Translations under genes and position numbers: made by a program
Shown here: positions 1 through 11,795 of the stretch, in pieces
How the letters are laid out: every line of letters begins with the position of its first letter
Numbering within the stretch: position 1 is the stretch's first letter
Source of the DNA: CBDDIP01 sp965279405
Lineage (GTDB): Bacteria > Actinomycetota > Acidimicrobiia > Acidimicrobiales > Ilumatobacteraceae
Length of the DNA stretch: 64,000 nt
Direction: 5' to 3'
Assembly (NCBI GenBank): GCA_965279405.1
Contig: OZ257157.1
Span: 5,195,374 to 5,259,373 of the forward strand
Notes under the pieces: generated by a model
The model's input: the letters and a program-made list of their open reading frames with translations, nothing else
Told to the model about the DNA's origin: nothing
Database searches by the model: none

Positions 1-462
1 CTCGGCCCAGCGGCCGTACATGCGCAGCAGGATCTCGGCCCAGTCCTGGGCGTCGACGCCGCCGTCCTTGGCGTTGATCTGCACGATGCAGTCGGCGTCG
101 TCGTGCTCGCCGGTGAACAGGCTGCGCAGGTCGAGCTGGTCGAGCCGCGCCGTGATCGAGGCGATCGCCGTCTCGATGTCCGGCTCCTGCGATGCGTCGT
201 CGACGTCGCGGGCCATCTCGTGCAGCAGGTCGACGTCGTCGAGGTCCTGCGAGAGCTCGTCGAAGGCGTCGATGTCGGACTTCACGTTCGAGTACTCGCC
301 CGTGAGCTTCTTCGCCGCCTCCTGGTCGTCCCACAGGTCGGGGCGACCGACCTCGAACTCGAGCTCGCTGAGCCGGGCCCGGCTGGTGTCGATCTTCAGG
401 TACGTCTGTGCCTCGCCGAGACGGCGTCGCAGGTCCTTGAGATCGTCGGAGAAGTCACGCAT
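1..462 (-). CDS. prfB: Peptide chain release factor 2, N-terminal part
   Basis: RF2 reads UGA and UAA stop codons and triggers peptide release. The 154 codons visible form the N-terminal helical domain, starting MRDFSDDLKDLRRRLGEA; the gene runs off the left edge after IVQINAKDGGVDAQDWAE and LLRMYGRWAE, which match the RF2 family around the start of domain 2. The GGQ loop lies outside the window. The reading frame is continuous through the place near codon 26 where many bacteria have a programmed +1 frameshift, so that autoregulation appears absent here. Its start is 15 nt downstream of the secA stop, so it is probably cotranscribed with secA. Confidence 0.93.
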   Translation of the reverse strand, partial: MRDFSDDLKDLRRRLGEAQTYLKIDTSRARLSELEFEVGRPDLWDDQEAAKKLTGEYSNVKSDIDAFDELSQDLDDVDLLHEMARDVDDASQEPDIETAIASITARLDQLDLRSLFTGEHDDADCIVQINAKDGGVDAQDWAEILLRMYGRWAE

Positions 463-477
463 GTTCCAGAACGGTGC

Positions 478-3279
<2,802 letters not shown>

Positions 3280-3308
3280 GCGGGGATGAAGCCTACCGGG
3301 GACCCCTC

Positions 3309-3473
3309 ATCTCGGGCTCGCAGGCTCGCCTGCCGAGCTCGCTCGCTGCGCTCGCTCACCCGACCTCCAGAGCTCGAACGCCGTCATCTCGGGCTCGCAG
3401 GCTCGCCTGCCGAGCTCGCTCGCTGCGCTCGCTCACCCGACCTCCAGAGCTCGAACGCCGCCATCTCGGGCTC
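3309..3473. repeat. 77-bp tandem direct repeat (2.1 copies)
   Basis: Two units, 3309-3385 and 3386-3462, are identical apart from about one base near the end, and the first 11 bases of a third unit follow at 3463-3473. The unit is rich in CGCTCG steps. A 24-bp core (3340-3363, again 3417-3440) occurs a third time in inverted orientation at 25377-25400. The array fills the gap between the secA start and the stop of the monooxygenase gene. Confidence 0.9.
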
Positions 3474-3485
3474 TGGATCGCGCGC

Positions 3486-5123
3486 TCAGGTCAGGGCGAA
3501 GCCTTCGTAGTCGTTGGCGGCGACGTGGTCGCACATCTCGACGTAGGGCGGGAAGCCCAGCAGGGGCATGAACACCCGGGTCTTGCCGGGCACGTTGGCA
3601 CCGAGGTACCACGAGTTGCAGTGCGGGAACAGGGTCAGGTCGGCGATGCCGTTGACGTGATCGACCCAGGCGTCCTGCGCGGGTTGGGTCGCTTCGATCG
3701 TGCGCGCACCGCGCTCGCGCAGCGAGCTGATGCAGTCGGTGATCCAGTTCACGTGCTGCTCGATCGACACGATCATGTTGGTCAGCACCGACGGGCTGCC
3801 GGGACCGGAGATCGTGAACAGGTTCGGGAACCCGACGACCTGCAGACCGAGGTACGTGCGCGGCCCGGCCGCCCAGGCGTCGCGCAGGGTTGCACCGTCG
3901 CGACCGCGGATGTCGATCTTCAGCAGGGTGCCCGTCATCGCATCGAACCCGGTGGCGTAGACGATGCAGTCGACCTCGTGCTCGACGTCGCCGACCTGCA
4001 CGCCGCGCGGGGTGATCGCCGTGATCCCCGTCTCGCTGATGTCGACGAGGTGCACGGTCGGGCGGTTGAAGGTCTCGAAGTAGCCGGTGTCGACGCAGAG
4101 TCGCTTGCACCCGATGACCTGCCTGGGCGACAGCAGCTCGGCCACCGCCGGGTCGTGGACGATCTCGCGGATCTTGCCGCGCACGAACTCGGCGGCGGTG
4201 TCGTTGGCCTGCGGGTCGAGGATCAGGTCGACGTACCCACTGAGGAAGCCGAGCCCACCGCGCTGCCAGCCACGCTCGAACGTGGCCGTGCGCGCATCGG
4301 GATCGACCGCCAGCGCCGATTCCTCGGCCACTTCGATGTCGCTGCCGAACCCGCCCATGCGGAGGCTGTTGCGCTCTCGGAACGCCGGGTACTCGGCCTT
4401 GATCCCGGCAACGCGGTTGCGATCGAGCGGCCCGTTGTGCGCGGGGACCGAGTAGTTCGCCGTGCGCTGGAACACGGTGAGGTCGGCGGCCTGCTCGGCG
4501 ATCACCGGGATCGACTGGATGGCCGACGACCCGGTGCCGATCACCGCCACCCGCTTCCCGGTGAAGTCGACCCCATCGTGCGGCCAGCGACCGGTGTGGT
4601 ACGTCGGCCCGGCGAACGAGTCGCGTCCGGGGAACTCGGGCAGGTTCGTGCTCGACAGGCAGCCCGTGGCCATGATCACGAACGCTGCGCTCACGGTGCG
4701 CGCACCGCCACTCGGCTCTCCCTCGGTGGTGACGCGTTCGGTGGTGACGGTCCACCGGTCGGTGCGCTCGTCGAAGACCGCGCTGACGACGCGCGTGTTG
4801 AACTCGATGTCGTCGCGCAGGTCGAAGCGGTCGGCGACGTGGTTGGCGTAGGTCAGGATCTCCGGCTGCGGCGCGTACCGCTCGGTCCACTCCCACTCCT
4901 GCTGCAGCTGCTCGTCGAACTGGTACGAGTACTCCATGCTCTCCACGTCGCAGCGCGCACCGGGGTAACGGTTCCAGTACCACGTGCCCCCGACGCCACC
5001 ACCGGCCTCGAACACGATCGCCCGCCACCCCGCCTGACGCGCACGGTGGAGCATGTACATCCCGGCGAACCCAGCGCCGACGATGACCGTGTCGAACTGC
5101 GACTCGTCTGCTGGCTGTGTCAT
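3486..5123 (-). CDS. Flavin monooxygenase, Baeyer-Villiger type
   Basis: Predicted FAD- and NADPH-dependent monooxygenase of the Baeyer-Villiger class, which inserts oxygen next to a ketone; the substrate is unknown. An FAD-binding GAGFAG is at residues 16-21, a second Rossmann motif GTGSSAIQS lies mid-protein, and between them is FAGPTYHTGRWP, which fits the class fingerprint FxGxxxHxxxWP. The length of 545 aa is typical. The frame is open for 65 more codons upstream, but that extension is Arg-rich and unlike the family, so the ATG at 5123 is chosen; TACCAT lies further upstream as a possible -10. It faces away from the HAD gene and is not obviously in an operon. Confidence 0.9.
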   Translation of the reverse strand: MTQPADESQFDTVIVGAGFAGMYMLHRARQAGWRAIVFEAGGGVGGTWYWNRYPGARCDVESMEYSYQFDEQLQQEWEWTERYAPQPEILTYANHVADRFDLRDDIEFNTRVVSAVFDERTDRWTVTTERVTTEGEPSGGARTVSAAFVIMATGCLSSTNLPEFPGRDSFAGPTYHTGRWPHDGVDFTGKRVAVIGTGSSAIQSIPVIAEQAADLTVFQRTANYSVPAHNGPLDRNRVAGIKAEYPAFRERNSLRMGGFGSDIEVAEESALAVDPDARTATFERGWQRGGLGFLSGYVDLILDPQANDTAAEFVRGKIREIVHDPAVAELLSPRQVIGCKRLCVDTGYFETFNRPTVHLVDISETGITAITPRGVQVGDVEHEVDCIVYATGFDAMTGTLLKIDIRGRDGATLRDAWAAGPRTYLGLQVVGFPNLFTISGPGSPSVLTNMIVSIEQHVNWITDCISSLRERGARTIEATQPAQDAWVDHVNGIADLTLFPHCNSWYLGANVPGKTRVFMPLLGFPPYVEMCDHVAANDYEGFALT

Positions 5124-5214
5124 CGAACCCCCACGGTTGCTGCCCGCGGCGATGGTAGGCAGACGCCGGGCGCGCTTCGCCACCTGTGCGTCGGCGCGGC
5201 CAGACTCGTCGATC

Positions 5215-5874
5215 GTGACGACGCCCGTGCCAGCCAGCCCGAACCGAACCGTTGACGCGGTGATCTTCGACCTCGGTGGGGTGCTCGCCCGCAACGGTCG
5301 GCCCGGCGACTTCGCCAAGCGCTTCCCCGACCACGACGCCGAGGCGCTGACCCGCGTGCTGATGGGCGACTACGGCACCGACGGCGACCACCCGTGGCAT
5401 CGTCTCGAGCGCGGCGAGATCACGCTGGAGGAGAACCGCGCCGCCAACCGCACGGCGTTCGCCGAGCTCGGCATCGTGTTCCCTCCGGCGCCACCCGGCG
5501 CAGCGATGCCACTCGTGTTCGAACCGAACGAGCCGGTGATCGCCCTCGTGCACGATCTGCGCGCGGCCGGCATCCGGCTCGGCGTGCTGACCAACAACGT
5601 GCTCGAGTTCAAGCCGCTGTGGCGCAGCCTGATGGACTTCGACGAGGTCTTCGACGACATCGTCGACAGTCACGAGGTGGGGCTGCGCAAGCCCAACCCG
5701 GCGATCTATCAGCTCGCCCTGGCGAGGTTGGGAGCATCCGCGTCGCGCACCGCCTTCCTCGACGACGTGCCCACCAACGTGGCCGCGGCCGACACCGTCG
5801 GCATGATCGGCGTGCTGGTGAACGAGGACCCATTGCCGGCGGTGGCCACCGTGCGCAACCTGGCTGGGCTCTGA
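5215..5874 (+). CDS. HAD-superfamily hydrolase (IA-v3 type)
   Basis: Predicted small-molecule phosphatase or related HAD hydrolase. Motif I reads FDLGGVLARNG, motif II VLTNN, the conserved lysine is in LRKPNPAIY, and the acidic motif is FLDDVPTNV. Having glycine two residues after the first Asp of motif I is typical of the IA-v3 subgroup (YihX-like or epoxide-hydrolase N-domain-like), so the exact reaction cannot be named. No ATG fits; the GTG at 5215 or the GTG at 5227 are the likely starts. The last 166 bp overlap the 3' end of the convergent comF-like gene. Confidence 0.82.
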   Translation: MTTPVPASPNRTVDAVIFDLGGVLARNGRPGDFAKRFPDHDAEALTRVLMGDYGTDGDHPWHRLERGEITLEENRAANRTAFAELGIVFPPAPPGAAMPLVFEPNEPVIALVHDLRAAGIRLGVLTNNVLEFKPLWRSLMDFDEVFDDIVDSHEVGLRKPNPAIYQLALARLGASASRTAFLDDVPTNVAAADTVGMIGVLVNEDPLPAVATVRNLAGL

Positions 5875-6461
5875 GCCCAACGCCCCGCCGTGGCGGCGAC
5901 GGCCACCGGCACGACCAGCGACACACCAGCCGCGCGCAGCGAATCTGCGGCGGCGGACAGCGTGGCCCCGGTGGTGACCACGTCGTCGACGAGCAGCACG
6001 CGCAGCCCGTCCTGCGGTGCGCGAGCGCGGAACCCAGGGCCCTGGAGACGCTGCGACCGCGACCGACCCGTCTGCGCATGGCCGTGCTGGCGGTACAGCA
6101 GGCGCCGGCACGGCACGCCGAGGCGCTTGGCCACCGCACGCGCCAGCAGCTCACCCTGATCGAAGCCGCGCTGGGCGACGCGCGCCCCACTGGTGGGTGC
6201 CCACGTGACGAGGTCGACATCCGGCAGCGTGAGACGGCGGACGATCTGGTTGGCCAGCACAGCGGCCACCCGCCGGCGGTTGCGGTACTTCAGGCCGAGC
6301 ACGACCTGGCGGGCCACCCCGTCGAACGGGAACGCGGCGCGCACGCCGGTGTCGGCGACGACCGACGGCACCGAGGCGAGCGTGAACCGGCAACGCCGGC
6401 ACAGGGCGGAGCCGGGCTCGTTGCACCCGGCGCAGGACGAGGAGATGACGGAGATGACCAT
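5709..6461 (-). CDS. ComF-family phosphoribosyltransferase-like protein
   Basis: ComF proteins combine an N-terminal zinc knuckle with a type I phosphoribosyltransferase fold; they are linked to DNA uptake in competent species, but the role in actinobacteria is unclear. Cysteines at 10, 13, 21 and 24 form the CxxC...CxxC knuckle, and the PRPP loop is DDVVTTGA at 159-166. The family core ends near residue 195; the remaining roughly 55 residues run antisense through the 3' end of the HAD gene and resemble no family I know, so the C-terminus may be a read-on extension. A comF-like gene near secA is also found in mycobacteria (from memory). Confidence 0.85.
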   Translation of the reverse strand: MVISVISSSCAGCNEPGSALCRRCRFTLASVPSVVADTGVRAAFPFDGVARQVVLGLKYRNRRRVAAVLANQIVRRLTLPDVDLVTWAPTSGARVAQRGFDQGELLARAVAKRLGVPCRRLLYRQHGHAQTGRSRSQRLQGPGFRARAPQDGLRVLLVDDVVTTGATLSAAADSLRAAGVSLVVPVAVAATAGRWAQSPARLRTVATAGNGSSFTSTPIMPTVSAAATLVGTSSRKAVRDADAPNLARAS

Positions 6462-6517
6462 GCCGTCATCACACCACGGGGGTGTGACGCGGTTCCCTGA
6501 GCAGGTGCTCCCGGGTT

Positions 6518-6678
6518 CAGATCAGATCGGGCCAGTGGTTCAGACGAGGTCGGGCCAGTGGTTCAGACGAGGTCGGGCCAGTGGTTCAGACGAGGTCGGG
6601 CCAGTGGTTCAGACGAGGTCGGGCCAGTGGTTCAGACGAGGTCGGGCCAGTGGTTCAGACGAGGTCGGGATAGTGGGC
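6518..6678. repeat. 23-bp tandem repeat array (about 7 copies)
   Basis: Five identical 23-bp units start at 6541, 6564, 6587, 6610 and 6633. A diverged unit precedes them (6518-6540) and a partial unit follows (6656-6678). Read on the minus strand, the unit contains the last codons and the TGA stop of the oxygenase gene (GACCTCGTCTGA) plus 11 bases of downstream DNA, so the array looks like an expansion of that gene's 3' end. The period is not a multiple of three. Confidence 0.95.
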
Positions 6679-7710
6679 GCGCACGTTGTCCGGGTAGGAG
6701 CGCAGGTAGTAGTTCCAGAGCTGCTCGCCGTACACCGGCGGCGGCGCGCTCTGCGTGCCACCCAGCCCGGCCTGCAGCTCCTCGCGTCGGGCCATGAACC
6801 CGGCCCCGCGATGCCGTGGACTCTCCGCAACCGCCCGAGCGAAGCGCTCGTCGAGCGGCAGCGGCTCCAGTGTCGTGCGCAGGTCGGGCCCGTGGAAGTA
6901 CGCCGACGAGAACCGTCGCTCGGCGGCGATCACCCGGTGCGTCGTCGCCACGACGTAGTTGCCCGACATCGCCTGCAGCATCTCGCCGAGGTTGACGACG
7001 AACGCGTCGTCGCGCGGCGGCACGTCGATCCACTCCCCGTCCGGGTTCTGCGCTTGCAACCCGCCGACGCCGTGCTGCAGCAGCAACGTGAGGAACCCCG
7101 CGTCGTGATGACCGTTGACGCCCGCTTCACCGGGCGGCGTCGGCGGGTAGTCGATCAACTTGGCGAAGGACAGTCGCCGCTCCCCGAACCGTTCGTCGAG
7201 GTGATCGAGCCGCAGTCCGAAGCCGAGCGACAGCGCTGCCATCAGCTCGTCGGCCACGGCACCCATGCGTACGAAGAACTCGTCGACGAGCGCGTGGAAC
7301 CCGGGCAGGATCGATTCGTCGAGCCACTGGTTCGGACCGTCGAGGCGCAGGTGCGCAGGCAGCACGTCGAGAGAACGGGCGGGATGCTCGCTGGACACGT
7401 CGAGCTGCTCGCGATGGTCGACGCGGTTGTCGGTCAGCTCTGCTCCCACGCGCTCCCAGCCGCGGAAGTGCGGCGAACGCCGCTTGTCGATGCGCTCCTT
7501 GTCCGCTTCGCGCAGAGCGAAGAACGCTTCCAGCCCCGCCCACCACCGCGCGACGAACTCGTCGGGCACGCCGTGGTCGACGAGCGAGAAGAACCCGACG
7601 CGATGGCACACGTCGAGCAGCTCGTCGGCGAAGCGAGATCGGGAACCGGCGTCACCGTTCCAGCCCGACAACGACAGCACAGGGATGGAGCTGAACGACT
7701 GGACCGACAC
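6655..7710 (-). CDS. 2-oxoglutarate/Fe(II) oxygenase, isopenicillin-N-synthase family
   Basis: Predicted non-heme iron oxygenase; the substrate cannot be told from sequence. The family's iron ligands are visible as H201-x-D203 (in NGHHDAGFLTLL) and H258 (in VATTHRV), and an RxS-like co-substrate motif RFS is at about 266-268. An N-terminal DIOX_N-like segment includes GFFSLVDHGVP at 39-49. The 351-aa length fits the family. The stop codon is the first complete one inside the 23-bp tandem array, so the annotated C-terminus (SYPDNVRAHYPDLV) is the native one and the array lies in the 3' untranslated part. Confidence 0.9.
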   Translation of the reverse strand: MSVQSFSSIPVLSLSGWNGDAGSRSRFADELLDVCHRVGFFSLVDHGVPDEFVARWWAGLEAFFALREADKERIDKRRSPHFRGWERVGAELTDNRVDHREQLDVSSEHPARSLDVLPAHLRLDGPNQWLDESILPGFHALVDEFFVRMGAVADELMAALSLGFGLRLDHLDERFGERRLSFAKLIDYPPTPPGEAGVNGHHDAGFLTLLLQHGVGGLQAQNPDGEWIDVPPRDDAFVVNLGEMLQAMSGNYVVATTHRVIAAERRFSSAYFHGPDLRTTLEPLPLDERFARAVAESPRHRGAGFMARREELQAGLGGTQSAPPPVYGEQLWNYYLRSYPDNVRAHYPDLV

Positions 7711-7824
7711 GTCGACGAGGCTACGCGCGGCGCGCCGGCCCTCGTCCTGCCCAGCACGTCGCCGAGAACGGTGGTGCTGAAAGCACCCGGCGCACGTCGC
7801 CGGTGGGCGTTAGGTTCGCTGGCG

Positions 7825-8487
7825 ATGGTCACGACGCCCGACGACTCCCGCGTCACGACGCCGTACCGCTTCATCCCCGCCGATCGCCTCCCGGAGCGAC
7901 TCGTGCGTTGCATCGCCGGGCTGTTCTGCTTCGGACTCGGCATCAGCATGCTGATCACCGCCGACCTCGGCCTCGCCCCGTGGGACGTGCTGCACCAGGG
8001 CCTCAGCAACCACACCGGCATCTCGTTGGGCACCTGGATCGAGATCCTCGGCGTGATCATCCTGATCGTCAGCTGGTTCGTGCTCGATCAGCGTCCCGGC
8101 CTCGGCACGATCCTCAACGCGATCGAGATCGGGCTCGTCGTCAACCTCATCGGCGACCACCTCCCGTACTCCCCCACGCTCGTGTCACGCGTCGCCTACG
8201 TCGTCGGGGGCACGGTCGTGCTGGCGATCGGCTCCGGCTTCTACATCGGCGCCGGCCTCGGCGCCGGCCCGCGCGACGGGTTGATGATGGGCCTCAACGC
8301 CCGCGGCCTGTCCGTGCGCGTCGCCCGCACCGCGATCGAGGTCGGGGTGATGGTGATCGGCATCGTCCTCGGCGGATCGATCGGCTTCGGCACCGTCTTC
8401 TTCGTGGTCGCCATCGGCCCGATGGTCCACGTCACGCTGCCACGACTGGCCATGCGCGGCGACCGTCGAACGGCCGCCGCGCACTGA
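7825..8487 (+). CDS. YczE/YyaS/YitT-type membrane protein
   Basis: A 220-aa integral membrane protein with about five hydrophobic segments. The family signature GLGISMLITADLGLAPWDVLHQGLS is split across residues roughly 34-58, and a second GAGLGAGPRDGLMMGL motif follows around 148-163. The family is widespread and its biochemical role is not established. The ATG at 7825 is chosen because the hydrophobic core begins about 30 residues later and a TAGGTT box is 8 nt upstream (7811-7816). The gene converges with ahcY, with one base between the two stop codons. Confidence 0.85.
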   Translation: MVTTPDDSRVTTPYRFIPADRLPERLVRCIAGLFCFGLGISMLITADLGLAPWDVLHQGLSNHTGISLGTWIEILGVIILIVSWFVLDQRPGLGTILNAIEIGLVVNLIGDHLPYSPTLVSRVAYVVGGTVVLAIGSGFYIGAGLGAGPRDGLMMGLNARGLSVRVARTAIEVGVMVIGIVLGGSIGFGTVFFVVAIGPMVHVTLPRLAMRGDRRTAAAH

Positions 8488-8488
8488 C

Positions 8489-9952
<1,464 letters not shown>

Positions 9953-10089
9953 GGTGGTTTCCTCCGGTGGAAGACGACAGTACGAGTTGTCTCACCGTGC
10001 CGGTGCCAGCTGGCAGCTCTCGAATCAGCCCGAGTGACGAACGATCAGCCTAGCGACCGTCCCGATATGCACGTGTCCGACTGGACCGG

Positions 10090-11442
10090 TCAGTCGCTGA
10101 GGATCACCGCGGAGACGTCGAGGAAGTAGTGCGTGTAGCCGGCCGAGTTGTAGATGCGCACGACCGAGTTCGGTCCGTAGCGCATCAACGCCATGTTCGG
10201 GACCGTCAAGTTCTCCACCGAGTTGAGGTTGGAGATCGTCGGCCGTGTCGCGTTGCTCGGGTAGGCCGTGAGGTAGGCGCCGGACACCGGCGACGTCGGG
10301 TACTGCCGCTTGATCTCGGCGGTGAGGTTGCCGATCAGCGCGGCCTGGTTGCCGACCCAGGTGGCACCGATGTTCACGTGGGCGACGAAGTCGGCGAAGC
10401 TCCAGTCCTCGGCCTGGCCCGGTCCGAGCGCTGCCTGGCCGAACTGCGGCTGGCGGGTGTCGAGCACTCGGAACGGAGCGTCGAGCGGGACCACTCGGCC
10501 GAGCCGCGTGTTCGGATCGTCGCCGACGCGCAGGTAGCCCATCACGTCGATGATCACGCCGGCGTTGCCCTGGTCGTTGTAGACGTGGATGTTCCCGTCG
10601 GCACCGACGGGGACGAGCACCATGTTCGCCTTGGTCTGCCCAGGGAGCAGGTTGAGGTTCGACGTCTGCGGCGCGCCGACGGGCGTGTCGGGGACGACCG
10701 AGATGTAGGTGTTGCCGGTGATCTCCGTGCCGGTGACGTTGATGAGCACGCCGACCACGTTGCTGTTGTTCGGCACGATGTCGGGCTGCGACGGATCGGT
10801 GGCGTCGGCACCGCGGATCGGCACGGTCACCTGCTGGCCGGCGCCGAGGCGCTGTGCACCGCGCTGGTCGAAGATGCGACCGGGGTTGGCGACCGGGATC
10901 AGACGAGCCCCGGCTGCGCCGTCGGACGTGGTGAAGTAGCCGAACACGTCGACGAAGACGTTGGCCGAGCCGGACGTCGGCGTGGTCGAGAGCACCAGCG
11001 TCACCTTGCCGCCGGTTCCGGGCCGCAGGATCGCCAGGTTGGGCACCGTCTGGTTGGCCTTGAAGTTGATGATCGAGTTCGTCGACGCCGTGCCGCCCGT
11101 CGGGTACGCACCGAGGTAGCCCTCGTTCGTCGCGCCGACGACGGTGACGCTGACCGCCACGGCCAGCACCGTTCCGTCGTTGGGGATGTTGCCGAGGCCG
11201 AGGACCTGGATCGGGAACCCAGCCGCGGTGCCCGGCTTGCGGCCGAGCGGGGCGACGTCGTTGAGCGAGTCGGGCGCTGGACGCGAGTCGTAGATGCGCG
11301 TCGGCGTCAGCGCGTGGTACTCACCGCCGCCGCCGAGGCCGGCGGCATGGACGATCGTGGGGGCTCCGGGCACAGCCACGACGGCGGCGCCCACCACCAG
11401 TGACCAACCGAGCAGAGCGTGGAGCGTGCGTCGGATCTTCAT
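10090..11442 (-). CDS. Secreted protein with three DTR-type beta repeats
   Basis: An exported protein of unknown function. A signal peptide of about 33 residues ends near VHAAG. Three repeats of about 120-130 residues follow, each opening with a motif such as LTPTRIYDSR, ANPGRIFDQRG or APFRVLDTR, then a VAVAVSVTVVGAT-like strand, a YPTGG turn, and PNLAIL...VFVDVFGYF near the end. The same repeat family forms the C-terminal half of the protein at 25441-27882. Proteins of this kind are common on actinobacterial surfaces, but I know no assigned activity. TAGGCT lies 9 nt before the ATG, suggesting a near-leaderless mRNA. It stands alone. Confidence 0.85.
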   Translation of the reverse strand: MKIRRTLHALLGWSLVVGAAVVAVPGAPTIVHAAGLGGGGEYHALTPTRIYDSRPAPDSLNDVAPLGRKPGTAAGFPIQVLGLGNIPNDGTVLAVAVSVTVVGATNEGYLGAYPTGGTASTNSIINFKANQTVPNLAILRPGTGGKVTLVLSTTPTSGSANVFVDVFGYFTTSDGAAGARLIPVANPGRIFDQRGAQRLGAGQQVTVPIRGADATDPSQPDIVPNNSNVVGVLINVTGTEITGNTYISVVPDTPVGAPQTSNLNLLPGQTKANMVLVPVGADGNIHVYNDQGNAGVIIDVMGYLRVGDDPNTRLGRVVPLDAPFRVLDTRQPQFGQAALGPGQAEDWSFADFVAHVNIGATWVGNQAALIGNLTAEIKRQYPTSPVSGAYLTAYPSNATRPTISNLNSVENLTVPNMALMRYGPNSVVRIYNSAGYTHYFLDVSAVILSD

Positions 11443-11548
11443 GGTCTCAGCAGCCTACCCCTCGAGTTCGTAACCATTCCGTCACGGAGCTTCGCTCCGT
11501 GTGCCACCCACCGCGCTGCGTCACCCACGCCGGTCGTCGCCGAGTCGA

Positions 11549-11785
11549 TCAGACGGCGAACGTCGGGGTCAAGCCCTCGGCGGCCACCCGCCCCATGATC
11601 GCCGTGTGCTCGTCGTCGGCAACGGCCTCCGCCTCGCCGATCAGCATCACCGGGATGCCCTCGCGCACCACGTAACGCCGGTGCAGCCGCGGGTTGTACA
11701 ACCCGCCGTCGTCGCCCAGGTAGTAGAGCGGGCCCTTGTCGTCGGGACAGGCCAGCACGGCCAGCAAGCGGGGATCCAGTGCCAC
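11549..11785 (-). CDS. Trm112/YcaR-like small protein
   Basis: A 78-aa protein with the Trm112p fold signature LLAVLACPDDKGPLYY at the start and VREGIPVMLIGEAE in the middle. In characterised members the N-terminal CPxC and a second cysteine pair bind zinc; here only the first cysteine is present (CPDDKG), so zinc binding is probably lost. The GTG at 11785 is chosen because the family begins exactly there. It is 10 nt downstream of the phosphomannomutase stop and probably cotranscribed with it; a small Trm112-like gene next to manB is seen in other actinobacteria (from memory). Confidence 0.8.
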   Translation of the reverse strand: MALDPRLLAVLACPDDKGPLYYLGDDGGLYNPRLHRRYVVREGIPVMLIGEAEAVADDEHTAIMGRVAAEGLTPTFAV

Positions 11786-11795
11786 GTTCGTTCTC

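Noticed and set aside
1..462. Programmed frameshift in prfB
   Set aside because: The frame is continuous across the place where the in-frame UGA would be.
9953..10089. A possible S-adenosylhomocysteine riboswitch upstream of ahcY
   Set aside because: I could not fit the conserved SAH riboswitch core, and the region shows only a Shine-Dalgarno and a TAGGCT box. A covariance-model search would settle it.
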